This document shows, in pieces, positions 46,843 to 55,705 of a DNA stretch of 64,000 nt (position 1 is the first letter of the stretch; each line of letters opens with the position of its first letter). The notes beneath the pieces are model-generated. The model was not told where the DNA came from. It saw only the letters and a list, made by a program, of their open reading frames with translations, and searched no databases. The stretch lies in contig JAWKTM010000013.1 in assembly GCA_041399085.1 (NCBI GenBank), positions 82,060-146,059 of the forward strand, read 5' to 3'. This DNA is from JAWKTM01 sp041399085 (GTDB lineage Bacteria > Planctomycetota > Planctomycetia > Pirellulales > Pirellulaceae). Position numbers and translations under genes: made by a program.

Positions 46843-48954
46843 TCACGGTTCGATCCATTCGGCGTTTACGATGGTGGCGGGATGGGAGTGTGTGGGGGAT
46901 TCGTCGGGGATCGTGAGGCCTTGGCCGGTGTTGAAGTGGTAGAGGGCGAGCGTGGTGGCGTTGCTGGTAAGAGTTTCCGGGGCCGTGAATCGGTCGTGGT
47001 AGAGGACGCCGCGCGAGATGCGGACTTGAGCAATGTCTCCGTCAATAAAGCGCGCGTTTTGATCGGCGGGTAAGCGGGTGGGATCGACGCCACCGATGTA
47101 GAGCCCGCCCGATGTTTCGGGCATGGCGAATGGTAGCTCTCGCAATTCGAGCGGTTGTCCATCCACGAATAGAGCCCACTGATTGCCGTCCAGGGCGCCC
47201 GCTACGTGCAACCAACGATCAAGTGGCGCGGTTTGATCGGACACGAGCAGATTTCCACTGGCATGGCGTCGTCCGATGCCGAGGTTGCCGCCATGTGTGT
47301 GATAAATTGCGATCCATTCGGGGCCAAGCCAAGAGAAGAGATTGGCGGCGCCGGGAAACGATCGGAATCTCACAATCGCTTCCAAGGTGACAGGCTCTTG
47401 TGGATCGAGTTGCAGGGTCGGAACCTCGACATAGCTGCCGCGTCCGTCAAACCGCAACACATACCCCTTAGGCTCGTTGGACGCGCTATTCGCGCCGGAG
47501 ATCGCTGTTGAATCCAAAAGAGGTGGACCGGCAAGTGGTGAAAGTTGCCGTTTTTCGTCACCGGAAAAATTCCAGGCGATGGCGGTCACGATTACGAGCA
47601 ACAATCCCGCGAGTCCCGCTCCAATCAAGGGCAACGAGCGACGCGCGTTTGGCCGCGTCCAGGCATTTCGCCGAGTGGCCGTCGTTGCAGGCGATTCGTT
47701 GATAATGGTAGGCAACGGGGCGATGCGTGTTTCCGCTTCGCTAACAATGTGTTCCAATTCGACGACAACTGCGCTCATCCGTTGAAAGCGGTCTTCGGGG
47801 CGCTTGGCCACCATGCGTTGAAACAGTTGTCGCAGTCGTTCGGGTACGGGATCACCTGGTCCATCACTAGGCAGTTCGGGAATTGGTTCGTTCGCATGAG
47901 CCAGCAGCACATCGACGGCTGTCTCACCTTGATAGATAGGCTGGCCGGTCAGCAAGAAGTGCAAAGTGCATCCCAGCGAATAGATGTCGGAACGTTCATC
48001 CGCATTCTTAGTATTCCGAGCCTGTTCGGGCGCCATATACGAGACGGTGCCCATAATCATGCCGCTTTCGGTTAGATTCGCGGCAGGCGAGGTGAGCGGT
48101 TCTTGCTCGTCAGCCAATCGCGCTAAACCCATATCCAGAATCTTGACTACGCCGTGCGCATCCAACAGAAGATTCGCTGGCTTAATATCTCGATGGATCA
48201 CTTGTTGCTGATGGGCGTAGGCTAATCCGCGAGCCGCTTGCAACACACACTCGGCCGCCTGATGCGCCGATAGCGGGCCGTCTCGTTTTATGGTGCGGTC
48301 TAAGTCGTGTCCGTCCACATACTCCGTTATGAGATAATGCAGGCCTTTCTCTTCGCGGGCGTCGTAGGCCGTGACGATGTTAGGATGAGAGAGCCTGGCG
48401 GCCATTTGCACTTCGCGTTCAAAACGCGCGAGCCATTGGGGCCGGTCTTTCAAGTCGTTTCGCAATACCTTTAACGCCACGACGCGTTGCATCCGTCGAT
48501 GCATGGCTTTGTAGACGGCTCCCATGCCTCCCGAACCGAGTTTCGCGATCAACTCGTAGTCGCCCAACCGGCGACGTCTGTCGCGCGAAGTCGCGTTGGT
48601 AGCTGTCCCTTGGTTGCTTGGATGCTTGGCCGGTTTAGGCCGTTCGGCTTGCATGGCAACGGCTGCTTCGTCCGAGCGGCACTGCTGCCTCAGCCAATCC
48701 GCGGGCAGTTCGGGAAAGCGGCGAGCGTATTCGGCCGGGTCGATTGTCTCGCCAACCGACCGCCGGTACTCGATCTCCAGTGGAATCAGCTCGCGCAGCG
48801 CCGCGCGGCGGACGCGCTCGTCCAGTTCCGCCACGACCGACTCGACCCGCGGACGTTGGCCGTCGCGCCAAGTCTGCTCGAACTGGTTGCAGACGCGGTT
48901 GATCAGCAACATCGTATCGGCGGGCAATTCCGCGAAGGTTTCGTCGCCGCTCAT
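46843..48954 (-). CDS. Membrane Ser/Thr protein kinase with LamG-like sensor domain
   Basis: 703 residues from ATG 48954, which overlaps the sigma factor's TGA (ATGA). The Hanks kinase domain (about 130-400) has KLGSGGMGAVYKA, VALKVL, IHRDIKPANLLLD, ILDMGLARL (DMG in place of DFG) and GTVSYMAPEQ. A membrane helix (LPLIGAGLAGLLLVIVTAIA, about 445-465) leads to a C-terminal concanavalin/LamG-type domain (about 495-690: YVLRFDGRGSYVEVPTLQLD, EPVTLEAIVRFRSFPGAANL, WALFVDGQPLELRELPFAMP and GDIAQVRISRGVLYHDRF). That domain would face the periplasm and could bind carbohydrate. The N-terminal 125 residues are helical, with no zinc-finger motif, unlike the other kinase in the window. Confidence 0.92.
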   Translation of the reverse strand: MSGDETFAELPADTMLLINRVCNQFEQTWRDGQRPRVESVVAELDERVRRAALRELIPLEIEYRRSVGETIDPAEYARRFPELPADWLRQQCRSDEAAVAMQAERPKPAKHPSNQGTATNATSRDRRRRLGDYELIAKLGSGGMGAVYKAMHRRMQRVVALKVLRNDLKDRPQWLARFEREVQMAARLSHPNIVTAYDAREEKGLHYLITEYVDGHDLDRTIKRDGPLSAHQAAECVLQAARGLAYAHQQQVIHRDIKPANLLLDAHGVVKILDMGLARLADEQEPLTSPAANLTESGMIMGTVSYMAPEQARNTKNADERSDIYSLGCTLHFLLTGQPIYQGETAVDVLLAHANEPIPELPSDGPGDPVPERLRQLFQRMVAKRPEDRFQRMSAVVVELEHIVSEAETRIAPLPTIINESPATTATRRNAWTRPNARRSLPLIGAGLAGLLLVIVTAIAWNFSGDEKRQLSPLAGPPLLDSTAISGANSASNEPKGYVLRFDGRGSYVEVPTLQLDPQEPVTLEAIVRFRSFPGAANLFSWLGPEWIAIYHTHGGNLGIGRRHASGNLLVSDQTAPLDRWLHVAGALDGNQWALFVDGQPLELRELPFAMPETSGGLYIGGVDPTRLPADQNARFIDGDIAQVRISRGVLYHDRFTAPETLTSNATTLALYHFNTGQGLTIPDESPTHSHPATIVNAEWIEP

Positions 48955-49565
48955 GGCCGCGCGTCCTTTCCCCACAAGCGTTCGATCAATTGCAGTTTGC
49001 GTTCGATCGTGCGGCGCACGCAGCCAAGCCGCTTGGCGATTTCCGCGTTGCCGTGCCCTTCCATTTTCAAGACCGCGATCGTGCGCAGATCGGCGTCGCC
49101 CGTGGCGTCCAGGCGAGCCAGGAGCATATCGAACTGCTCGGCCAATTGGGCCGCGAATTCGGGCGTCGGATCGTGGCTAATGATGTCGCTCAGCGGCGTC
49201 GCCATAAGCTGCGCTGGTGGTTGCGAAGCGTCGCTGTCGGCCCCCGCGCCGCCGCGTTTTTGTCGGTTCTCGTGGCGGATCAAGTCGACCGATTTGTTGG
49301 CCGTGATTGCCATCAGCAGCGGCCACAGGTTGGCTCGGTCGACGAGCTGCGTGAACTTGCCATTCCGAGCCGCCAGACAAAAGCTCTTGAACGCACTGAG
49401 AGCGACGTCTTCTTCGTCGGCCACGCCGCGGCGGGCGCCTTCCAGTTTGCGACGAGCCAAGTCGACCATCTGTTGGAAATACGCCTCCCACAGCTTTTGG
49501 GCGGCTTGCGAGTCGCCGGCCTTCAGCTGCTCGATCCACACGGCAACCGTATCGTGAGGCGACAT
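48951..49565 (-). CDS. ECF-type sigma factor (PF07638-like)
   Basis: 204 residues of the planctomycete ECF group related to PF07638. Region 2 contains AQKLWEAYFQQMVDLARRKL, then DEEDVALSAFKSFCLAARNG and LLMAITANKSVDLIRHEN. Region 4 is DLRTIAVLKMEGHGNAEIAK followed by RLGCVRRTIERKLQLIERLW. The stop overlaps the start of the kinase by four bases (ATGA), so the two are translationally coupled. This supports the kinase as its direct regulator. This type of sigma factor differs from the one at 32.5-33.1 kb, so the window holds two independent ECF-kinase modules. Confidence 0.93.
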   Translation of the reverse strand: MSPHDTVAVWIEQLKAGDSQAAQKLWEAYFQQMVDLARRKLEGARRGVADEEDVALSAFKSFCLAARNGKFTQLVDRANLWPLLMAITANKSVDLIRHENRQKRGGAGADSDASQPPAQLMATPLSDIISHDPTPEFAAQLAEQFDMLLARLDATGDADLRTIAVLKMEGHGNAEIAKRLGCVRRTIERKLQLIERLWGKDARP

Positions 49566-50354
49566 GGGCGGCTTTCCAAGAACGCGGCAAACGAAGAAGT
49601 GAGCGAATCGTCCGACGCTCTATCGTCGCTGTTCCCGGCGGCGGCGTCCACCGAGCGAGCAACGAAGGCGACTCGCGGCTAGTCGGAAAAAGTTCGGGCG
49701 ATGTGACCGGAGAGAGCCGGTCGCAGAGACGGACGAGTCGACCTCGTCGAAAGGGGCGCTGACGTCCTCTCCCAAAACGTCAGGCCCCTTCGACGAAGCA
49801 CGTCATCCACGCAGGACGAGTAACTGGAGGAGTTCAGTCCAGCTTGAAGGGCAAATCGAGAATGTTAGTCCATATCGACCGTGAGCATCGCCCTCCGATT
49901 GGCTCGGTCGCGTTTCCGGCGGATCACGCTTCGCAATCATCGTGCCAGAGCGAGGAAACGCGAGGCGATGTTCGTCGATGAGAGGGTTGGCCGCCGCTTC
50001 GCTAGCGTCGAGATCGCGGCGTCCGTTTGCTCGGCCGGTACGGTCAAACGCCTTCCTTTTCAAGGAATTTCGCGACCATCGTGCCGATGAGCCTACTAAG
50101 AAATCGGTTCATTCGCGTTACCGCGGGACTTGGAAATGATCGCCGTGAGTTGGCTGGCAACTGCGGCGTCCTGCCGCAAACTTGGGCCACGGTTGCCTAA
50201 CTCCTCGGCACGCTATCATGGGCGGTTTCACTTCGGCTTTCGAGATACGGACGCAAAAGCTTCGACAAGGCGGAGCACTCCAAATGGGAGCGCTCCAAAT
50301 CGGCGCGTGGCGTTACGATTCTCCCGACTCAAGCTATTCCACGAGGCAACTTAC
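49566..50354. other. Gene-free stretch upstream of pepT
   Basis: About 790 bases without a supportable gene. Frames here are Arg-rich and lack ribosome sites. An in-frame extension of pepT up to 50130 is open but compositionally unlike the enzyme. A roughly palindromic segment (CCTCGTCGAAAGGGGC to GCCCCTTCGACGAAG, about 49743-49798) could form a long-looped hairpin, possibly in the sigma factor's leader. Confidence 0.45.
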
Positions 50355-51590
50355 ATGGTTAATTCCGAACGGCTGCTGGAGCGGTTTCTGCGTTATGTTC
50401 AGGCCGATACGACGGCCGACGAGAGTTCGTCGGAATATCCGAGTTCGCCGGGCCAGCGAACACTGGGCGCGATGATCGCCGACGAATTGCGAGGGTTGAG
50501 GCTGGAGAATGTTGAGCACGACGCGAACGGCTTGGTTTGGGCGACGGTGCCGGGCAATGTTGAAGCCGCTCCGACCGTGGCCTTCAACGCCCACCTGGAT
50601 ACCTCACCGGAAACGAGCGGCACGAACGTGCGTCCGCAAGTGATTCGCGACTACGGTGGCGGCGATCTGGTTTTGCCCGGTGATTCCAGCCAAGTGATTC
50701 GCGTGGCGGAGAATCCCGAGCTGAACGATCTCGTAGGCCGCACGCTCATCACGACCGACGGTACGACGCTGCTGGGCGCCGACGACAAAGCGGGCGTGGC
50801 GGTCATTGTCGAGTTGGCCGCCGTGTTGATGGAGAACCCCGATTTGCCACACGGCCCGGTGCGGATTCTGTTCACTTGCGACGAAGAGATCGGCCGCGGT
50901 GTCGATCATGTGGACATCGCCAAGGTGGGCGCGGTGGCTTGTTATACGTTGGACGGAGCCGGCGCGGATGACGTGGATGTCGAGACGTTCTCGGCGGATC
51001 AAGCGACGGTGACCGTGCGGGGCGCGAACATTCATCCGTCGATCGCCAAAGACCGGATGGTCAATGCGCTGCGAGCCGCCGGGATGTTTTTGGATCGGTT
51101 GCCGCGTCACGAATTGTCGCCAGAAACGACGGCCGATCGGCAAGGCTTCATCCATCCGTATCACGTCGAAGGAGGCGTGGCCGAGGCGACGATCAAATTG
51201 ATTCTGCGAGACTTCGACACGGCGGAGCTGGCCGTGCATGCCGAGCGGTTGCGTTCGTTGGCGAAAGAGGTCGAAACGGCTTCGCCCGGCATTCGGATCG
51301 ACGTGGCGACTCGGCCGCAATATCGCAATCTAGGAGACGGGCTGGCCCAGGAACCGCGAGCCGTGGCTTATGCCGTCGAAGCTCATCAGCGTCTAGGACG
51401 CGAGGCCAAGCGGACGATCGTTCGCGGCGGCACCGATGGCTCGCTGCTGACCGAGCGCGGCTTGCCGACGCCGAATCTTTCGACCGGCCAACACAATCCG
51501 CATTCGCCGCTGGAGTGGGCATGTCTGGACGAGATGGTGGCGGGCCCGCGCCGTGCAATTGGTTCAGGTGTGGAGCGAGACGAGTTCTGA
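50355..51590 (+). CDS. pepT: Peptidase T (tripeptide aminopeptidase, M20B)
   Basis: 411 residues from ATG 50355, with GAGG nine bases upstream; this is the normal length for PepT (about 410). The two-zinc site is complete: HLDTSPETSG (about residue 78), TTLLGADDKAGVAV (about 140), FTCDEEIGRGVDHVD (about 172-175), LDGAGADDVDVETFSA (about 198) and the C-terminal NLSTGQHNPHSPLEW (about 378). IHPSIAKDRMVNAL is the characteristic dimerisation-domain segment. It is a cytosolic zinc exopeptidase that releases the N-terminal residue from tripeptides. Confidence 0.95.
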   Translation: MVNSERLLERFLRYVQADTTADESSSEYPSSPGQRTLGAMIADELRGLRLENVEHDANGLVWATVPGNVEAAPTVAFNAHLDTSPETSGTNVRPQVIRDYGGGDLVLPGDSSQVIRVAENPELNDLVGRTLITTDGTTLLGADDKAGVAVIVELAAVLMENPDLPHGPVRILFTCDEEIGRGVDHVDIAKVGAVACYTLDGAGADDVDVETFSADQATVTVRGANIHPSIAKDRMVNALRAAGMFLDRLPRHELSPETTADRQGFIHPYHVEGGVAEATIKLILRDFDTAELAVHAERLRSLAKEVETASPGIRIDVATRPQYRNLGDGLAQEPRAVAYAVEAHQRLGREAKRTIVRGGTDGSLLTERGLPTPNLSTGQHNPHSPLEWACLDEMVAGPRRAIGSGVERDEF

Positions 51591-51625
51591 TTGACCGTGT
51601 CTCATCACAAACGCATAATGACGCC

Positions 51626-51997
51626 ATGCCAACTTCTGTTCAAAGCATCGAAATCGAGGGCAAGCAATACGTGATCCTGCCAGCATCGGATTGGCGAATC
51701 GCTGTGCGGAAGAGCGGGCCAATCGCTGGCTTTGGATGAGAGCGATTTGCCGCCATTTCCCAAACCAGACAAGGACGGCCGCTTTCCTCGCTTGAGTACA
51801 CGCGCGTATCGCTGGCTCGCGACTTGATCCGCGATCGCAAGGCGGCAGGTTTGACGCAACGGCAGTTGGCCGATCTGGCTGGCGTTCGGCAGGAAACAAT
51901 CAGTCGCATCGAGAGCGGTAAGCACTCAACTTCTGTACGAACGATCGACCGCCTCGAGAAAGGGCTTGCCAAAGCCAACAAGCGGAAGGGCAAGTAA
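51626..51997 (+). pseudogene. Frameshifted HTH (XRE-type) antitoxin-like gene
   Basis: Starts MPTSVQSIEIEGKQYVILPA, the usual opening of a planctomycete/cyanobacterial antitoxin-like group. An extra A near 51697 puts the rest out of frame. Correcting it gives ALDESDLPPFPKPDKDGR, and a missing base near 51787 then restores LEYTRVSLARDLIRDRKAAG and an XRE helix-turn-helix (LTQRQLADLAGVRQETISRI, ESGKHSTSVRTIDRLEKGL), ending AKANKRKGK at 51997. Repaired, it would be about 123 residues. No toxin gene lies beside it. Two opposite single-base lesions 90 bases apart leave the middle peptide scrambled. Confidence 0.75.
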
Positions 51998-52047
51998 ACG
52001 TCCGTTTGTTATTCGCGGCGACTCGAAAGCAGCACCACACGACGGCG

Positions 52048-52272
52048 CTATCGCGGGCGAAGAGGAGCTCGAAACGGCGTTTCAGAAGCGGGCGTTGATT
52101 TTGCGACGGGAGCCATCTCGCCGTCGACCGCCAATTCTTCGCGAATCACGGCCATTTCCGGCGGGGCTTCGATGCCGATGCGAACGACATTGTTGGCGAT
52201 TCGCACGATCGTCACTGCGATCTGATCGCCAATTAGAACTCGTTCGTTCACCTTACGACTAAGAACCAGCAT
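52048..52272 (-). CDS. csrA: Carbon storage regulator CsrA
   Basis: 74 residues. The N-terminal core is standard CsrA: MLVLSRKVNERVLIGDQIAV, TIVRIANNVVRIGIEAPPEM and AVIREEL, including the RNA-contacting LSRK near the start and the VRIGIEAP strand. A 25-residue tail follows the usual end. A strong GGGAGG ribosome site lies eight bases upstream. CsrA binds GGA motifs in mRNA leaders to change translation or stability; the GGA in its own ribosome site would allow autoregulation, as known elsewhere. It lies downstream of, and in the same direction as, the PhoD gene, about 240 bases away. Confidence 0.95.
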   Translation of the reverse strand: MLVLSRKVNERVLIGDQIAVTIVRIANNVVRIGIEAPPEMAVIREELAVDGEMAPVAKSTPASETPFRAPLRPR

Positions 52273-52326
52273 GGCGCGCCTCCCAAAGCTAACCTTCGAC
52301 GCCGTGCGGAGACGGCATGCGCCGCC

Positions 52327-52347
52327 CAGGAAGCTCGCCTAGCTTCC
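52327..52347 (-). other. Hairpin in the csrA leader region
   Basis: AGGAAGCT and AGCTTCCT form a perfect eight-base stem around a five-base loop, about 55-75 bases upstream of the csrA start and downstream of the phoD-like stop. No T-run follows, so it is not a classic terminator. It could be a weak terminator or an mRNA leader structure. Confidence 0.4.
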
Positions 52348-52510
52348 TCCGCCGGTTCGTCTTCCTTGAATCGAACAACAAGCGAAGTCGAAGAATCACT
52401 TGGCCGCCTTGCTTCAGCCAAGTCGCCGGATCATAGCAGCGGCGTGCTAGCAACGCAAGCAAGCGGCTCGCACGCCGTCTGAGTCGCCTGCCATCGAAGG
52501 TACCGGCCGA

Positions 52511-55174
52511 TCAATTCAACGCGATCTCGACCGAAGCCGAATTGCTCTTCGCCAGCTTGAGGCCCGTGGCTTGCCCGGATCGACCCGCTTCGGGATCGCT
52601 GACTCGCACCGTGTAAGTGCCGTCGGCGAACACATGCGGCCGGAACTTGTCGCCAGCAATTCGCAAGCTATAAACCGCTTCGCCGGTCGCTTCGTCGATC
52701 ACATGCACCACCGGATTCGCCGCGCCGCGCACTTGGATCATCGGCAAGTGGCCGGCGACCTTCGCGGCGTAGTTATCCGTTTGAGCGACCTGGATCGGCC
52801 AGCCCTGAAACTGCCGAGCGTCGGCGGCTGTCGGGTCGGTCAAATACGGCCAGCATTCGATCAACACGCTGCGTTCGGGTTTGCGGAACCGCACGATCCC
52901 CAGCCCCGACGCCTTATCTTCCATCTGCTCCAGCACCGGGCGACGCTGCTGGGTCTCGGGATTCTTCACCGCCAGCACCGTCAGCGGATGATGGAAGTGA
53001 TCGAGGAAATCGCCGGTCAGACCTTCGTTCTTATCCGCCCCCGGCATCCCGGCGACTTGCGGTTCCCATGTGCGAGGATAGCCCACGTTCACGGCCGGGC
53101 CGGCGAACGCGACGCCTGCGTCCCGATGCTGGTCGATCCCGTAATGCACGACGGCGGGCAAATGTTGATCGCCCGCCAGATGCACGGCAAAGCACTTGCG
53201 AATCACCCGCAACGCCTCGTTGCGAGCCGTCTGCGGCCAAGCGTTCGTATCGTAGTCGGCCACCAACCGCATATGCTCGCCGCCGTGGTGCGTGGCCATC
53301 GCCGTGAAAATCGTCTGCGAGATCACGGCCTTCATGTCCGCCCCGCGCCAATCGTCGGCCCAATCTCGCAGGAACTTCATCTGCCGATCGCCCAGCAACT
53401 CGGCCCCCGGCACATCGGCCGTCTTCGGATCGAAGCTCGGATCGGTCACGTGATCCGCGCGGCCTTTGGTCGGCGGAGCCACTCCGTCCGGCCCGGTCTT
53501 GAACATCCGATCGGCGATCACGGCAAAGCTAACTCGGCCATAAGTCAGCGGCCCGTAGTAAACCGAAATGTCTTGCTTGATCGGCGTCGGATCATAAGCA
53601 TCCGGGTGATGCGAAGCCTGCGTGCGATGCACGACGTTCACCCAAGCGGCCGGCATTCCGTAGCCGCCGGCTTCCTGCGTCTGTTGTCGGCCCGCGCCCC
53701 CTTCGCCCCAGACGTTGCCTTGATACACGTCGTGATCGTCGGGCAACGACACACTCGGGCGATTGCGAGTCAGCTCGCGCCACGTCCAGCCGTGGATATA
53801 CCACTTGCGCAGATAGTCCAACACGGCCCGGTCCAGCGGATCGCGAGTCACCCCGTAGCCGCCGGTCGATTCGTAAAACTGATCGCCCACGAACGCGATC
53901 AAATCCGGGTCGACTCGCCCCGTATGCTCGACGTACTGCGAGTTCGGAAAGGCCGCGTGAATGTTGCACGAGATATCGGCCACGACCAACTCGGGCTGAT
54001 CCACCGGATCGCGTCGCACCGTGCCGGTCCAAAAGTGCTGTCGGATCACACCGTCTTGGGTCAAGTCCGCGTAGCTCAAGCGATAGTCGGCGTCGCGCGA
54101 GTCGTCCCAATCGGCGATGCGAAACGTGGCGGTCCGAGCTTCGGCGTCGATCTTCGCTTCGCCGCGCGACTGCCACTTTTCGTCGCCCGTTGGCCGAGTC
54201 TCCAAACGCACGACCTGCGATTCGCCGGCTCCGATCGGCGGCATCTGGGCGGTCAGCTTCAACACTTGGTTCGACAGCGTGTACTGCGAAAACAGGAGCG
54301 GGCCGAAAGCTCGCTCGGGGTGCAAAGCCAGCTTCTCGCCGCTCGCTCGCCAATCGCGAAACCAGAACCGACCATTGCCGAGCGATTGGCCGTCGTTGTT
54401 TTGCCGAGCCCGCGGTCGTCCGGCCGGAACGTCGACGTTGACGGCCAATCCGATGTTGCCGACCAGTTGTTCGGCGGGAACCTGAAGCCGCTCGACCGTC
54501 CCCAGCAGGTCGCCCGTTTTGGGATGATGAGCCGCCAACGTCAAGCGGTAGGTCTTGCCGGTTGGCTCGGCCTGCAAACGCAATTCAAGCTGCTTTAGGC
54601 CCTTGAGCTTCTCTGGCGGCAGGGCTGTCGCCGCGCGGGGATTGCCGATGAACAGCCCGCCTCGCGCCGTGATCCCGGCATCCAAACCTCGGCCGTAGAT
54701 CAAGCTGTTGCGGTATTCGTCGAGCGGCCCGCGAATGCCGACGCGAAAGCCGGCCGTTCCGTTACCGCCCGCGAACGCTCGACCGTCGATGCTCCCGACC
54801 ATGACGGACATCGCCAAGTCGCCCGCTTCGTCGCTCAAGTCGGCCGTCAACAGTTGCACGTTGCGATCGGGCAGCGCGACGGTGGCTTCCAGTCGGCCGT
54901 CGGCAATCCGCCAATCTTGCAGCGGATTCGCCCAGTATTCCGGGCCCAGCCAAACGCGGTCGAACGCCAGATCCCACTGGCTGGCGAAGCTGGCTTTTGT
55001 CGCCGATTTGTTAGCGCCGGCGTCATCGGCCTTCGAGTCTCCGGCCGGCTTACCCGGCTCGTCGGCGGCCGAGACCAGTTTGGCCGAGCCGCTGGAAACG
55101 ATCGACCCAGCGGCGATCGAAGCGGATTGAGAGACGAACGAACGACGGTCTAAATGCGAATCGGATTTCGACAT
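52511..55174 (-). CDS. PhoD-like alkaline phosphatase (large)
   Basis: 887 residues from ATG 55174. A twin-arginine leader (LDRRSFVSQSASIAAGSIVS) indicates Tat export. An about 300-residue N-terminal region is beta-rich and may bind substrate (GDLAMSVMVGSIDGRAF, FRVGIRGPLDEYRNSLIYGR). The C-terminal phosphatase domain shows the PhoD metal ligands: LVVADISCN, DLIAFVGDQFYESTGGYG, VSLPDDHDVYQGN, MKFLRDWADDW, ISQTIFTAMATHHGGEHM and FAVHLAGDQHLPAVVHYG. It is probably a periplasmic phosphodiesterase/phosphomonoesterase. A 675-codon frame antisense to it is a composition shadow. A second PhoD-like gene lies at 59.6 kb. Confidence 0.9.
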   Translation of the reverse strand: MSKSDSHLDRRSFVSQSASIAAGSIVSSGSAKLVSAADEPGKPAGDSKADDAGANKSATKASFASQWDLAFDRVWLGPEYWANPLQDWRIADGRLEATVALPDRNVQLLTADLSDEAGDLAMSVMVGSIDGRAFAGGNGTAGFRVGIRGPLDEYRNSLIYGRGLDAGITARGGLFIGNPRAATALPPEKLKGLKQLELRLQAEPTGKTYRLTLAAHHPKTGDLLGTVERLQVPAEQLVGNIGLAVNVDVPAGRPRARQNNDGQSLGNGRFWFRDWRASGEKLALHPERAFGPLLFSQYTLSNQVLKLTAQMPPIGAGESQVVRLETRPTGDEKWQSRGEAKIDAEARTATFRIADWDDSRDADYRLSYADLTQDGVIRQHFWTGTVRRDPVDQPELVVADISCNIHAAFPNSQYVEHTGRVDPDLIAFVGDQFYESTGGYGVTRDPLDRAVLDYLRKWYIHGWTWRELTRNRPSVSLPDDHDVYQGNVWGEGGAGRQQTQEAGGYGMPAAWVNVVHRTQASHHPDAYDPTPIKQDISVYYGPLTYGRVSFAVIADRMFKTGPDGVAPPTKGRADHVTDPSFDPKTADVPGAELLGDRQMKFLRDWADDWRGADMKAVISQTIFTAMATHHGGEHMRLVADYDTNAWPQTARNEALRVIRKCFAVHLAGDQHLPAVVHYGIDQHRDAGVAFAGPAVNVGYPRTWEPQVAGMPGADKNEGLTGDFLDHFHHPLTVLAVKNPETQQRRPVLEQMEDKASGLGIVRFRKPERSVLIECWPYLTDPTAADARQFQGWPIQVAQTDNYAAKVAGHLPMIQVRGAANPVVHVIDEATGEAVYSLRIAGDKFRPHVFADGTYTVRVSDPEAGRSGQATGLKLAKSNSASVEIALN

Positions 55175-55329
55175 GATGATGATTGTGGCGCGAGGGAGAG
55201 AGGCGAAGCGTCGAGCGCGGAGAACATTGGCCGCCAGGAACGATCGAGCTTCCACGGCCGGCCACACAACGCGCCCATTCTGCCTGCCGAGAACTCGCCT
55301 GTCGAGTCAATCGGCTCGGGTGGCGCGCC

Positions 55330-55690
55330 CGGCGCAGGTCTCGCGCTCGGCGCAGGTCTCCCGACCTCGCCGAAACCGCCGACCGTCCCTCGCCGGGAGA
55401 CCTGCGGTCAAGTAATGTGCGGGGTCGGAGACCCGCGCACGCGCGAGCGAAGTTCTTACCTGCCGATGCTGGCAGCATCTGCCACGTGGTGGACGCTGCC
55501 AGCGTCCCAATGGGCATTCTCATCTGCCGCTCGCATCACCGCGCGCCGGCGCAGGTCTCCCGACCTCGCCGAAACCGCCGACCGAAGGTCTCCTCGCAGC
55601 ACCGGGAGACCTGCGGTCAGTCAATGTGCGGGGTCGGGAGACCCGCACGGCGAGTGCTAGATTGAATGCGGTCGGGAGACCGCAAGAGCA
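55330..55690. repeat. Cluster of palindromic GGTCTCCCGACC-type repeats
   Basis: Two near-identical elements at 55352-55440 and 55551-55650, plus flanking partial copies at 55334 and 55668-55686. Each has perfect 11-base inverted repeats (GCAGGTCTCCC and GGGAGACCTGC) around a CCGACCTCGCCGAAACCGCC core. Each then carries TGTGCGGGGTCGGGAGACCC, complementary to the left arm, so alternative hairpins can form. A truncated copy sits at 1907-1950. This is typical of REP/MITE-like dispersed elements; no transposase is present. Confidence 0.88.
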
Positions 55691-55705
55691 CGCCGCCACG
55701 CGCTC

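Noticed and set aside
52571..54598. 675-codon plus-strand frame antisense to the large PhoD gene
   Set aside because: High GC keeps the opposite strand free of stops. It has no ribosome site and no domain, and the PhoD motifs on the minus strand are unambiguous.
55050..55665. ORFs across the palindromic repeats (such as SAVSARSGDLRRARDLRR)
   Set aside because: They translate the dispersed inverted repeats and have no gene signals.
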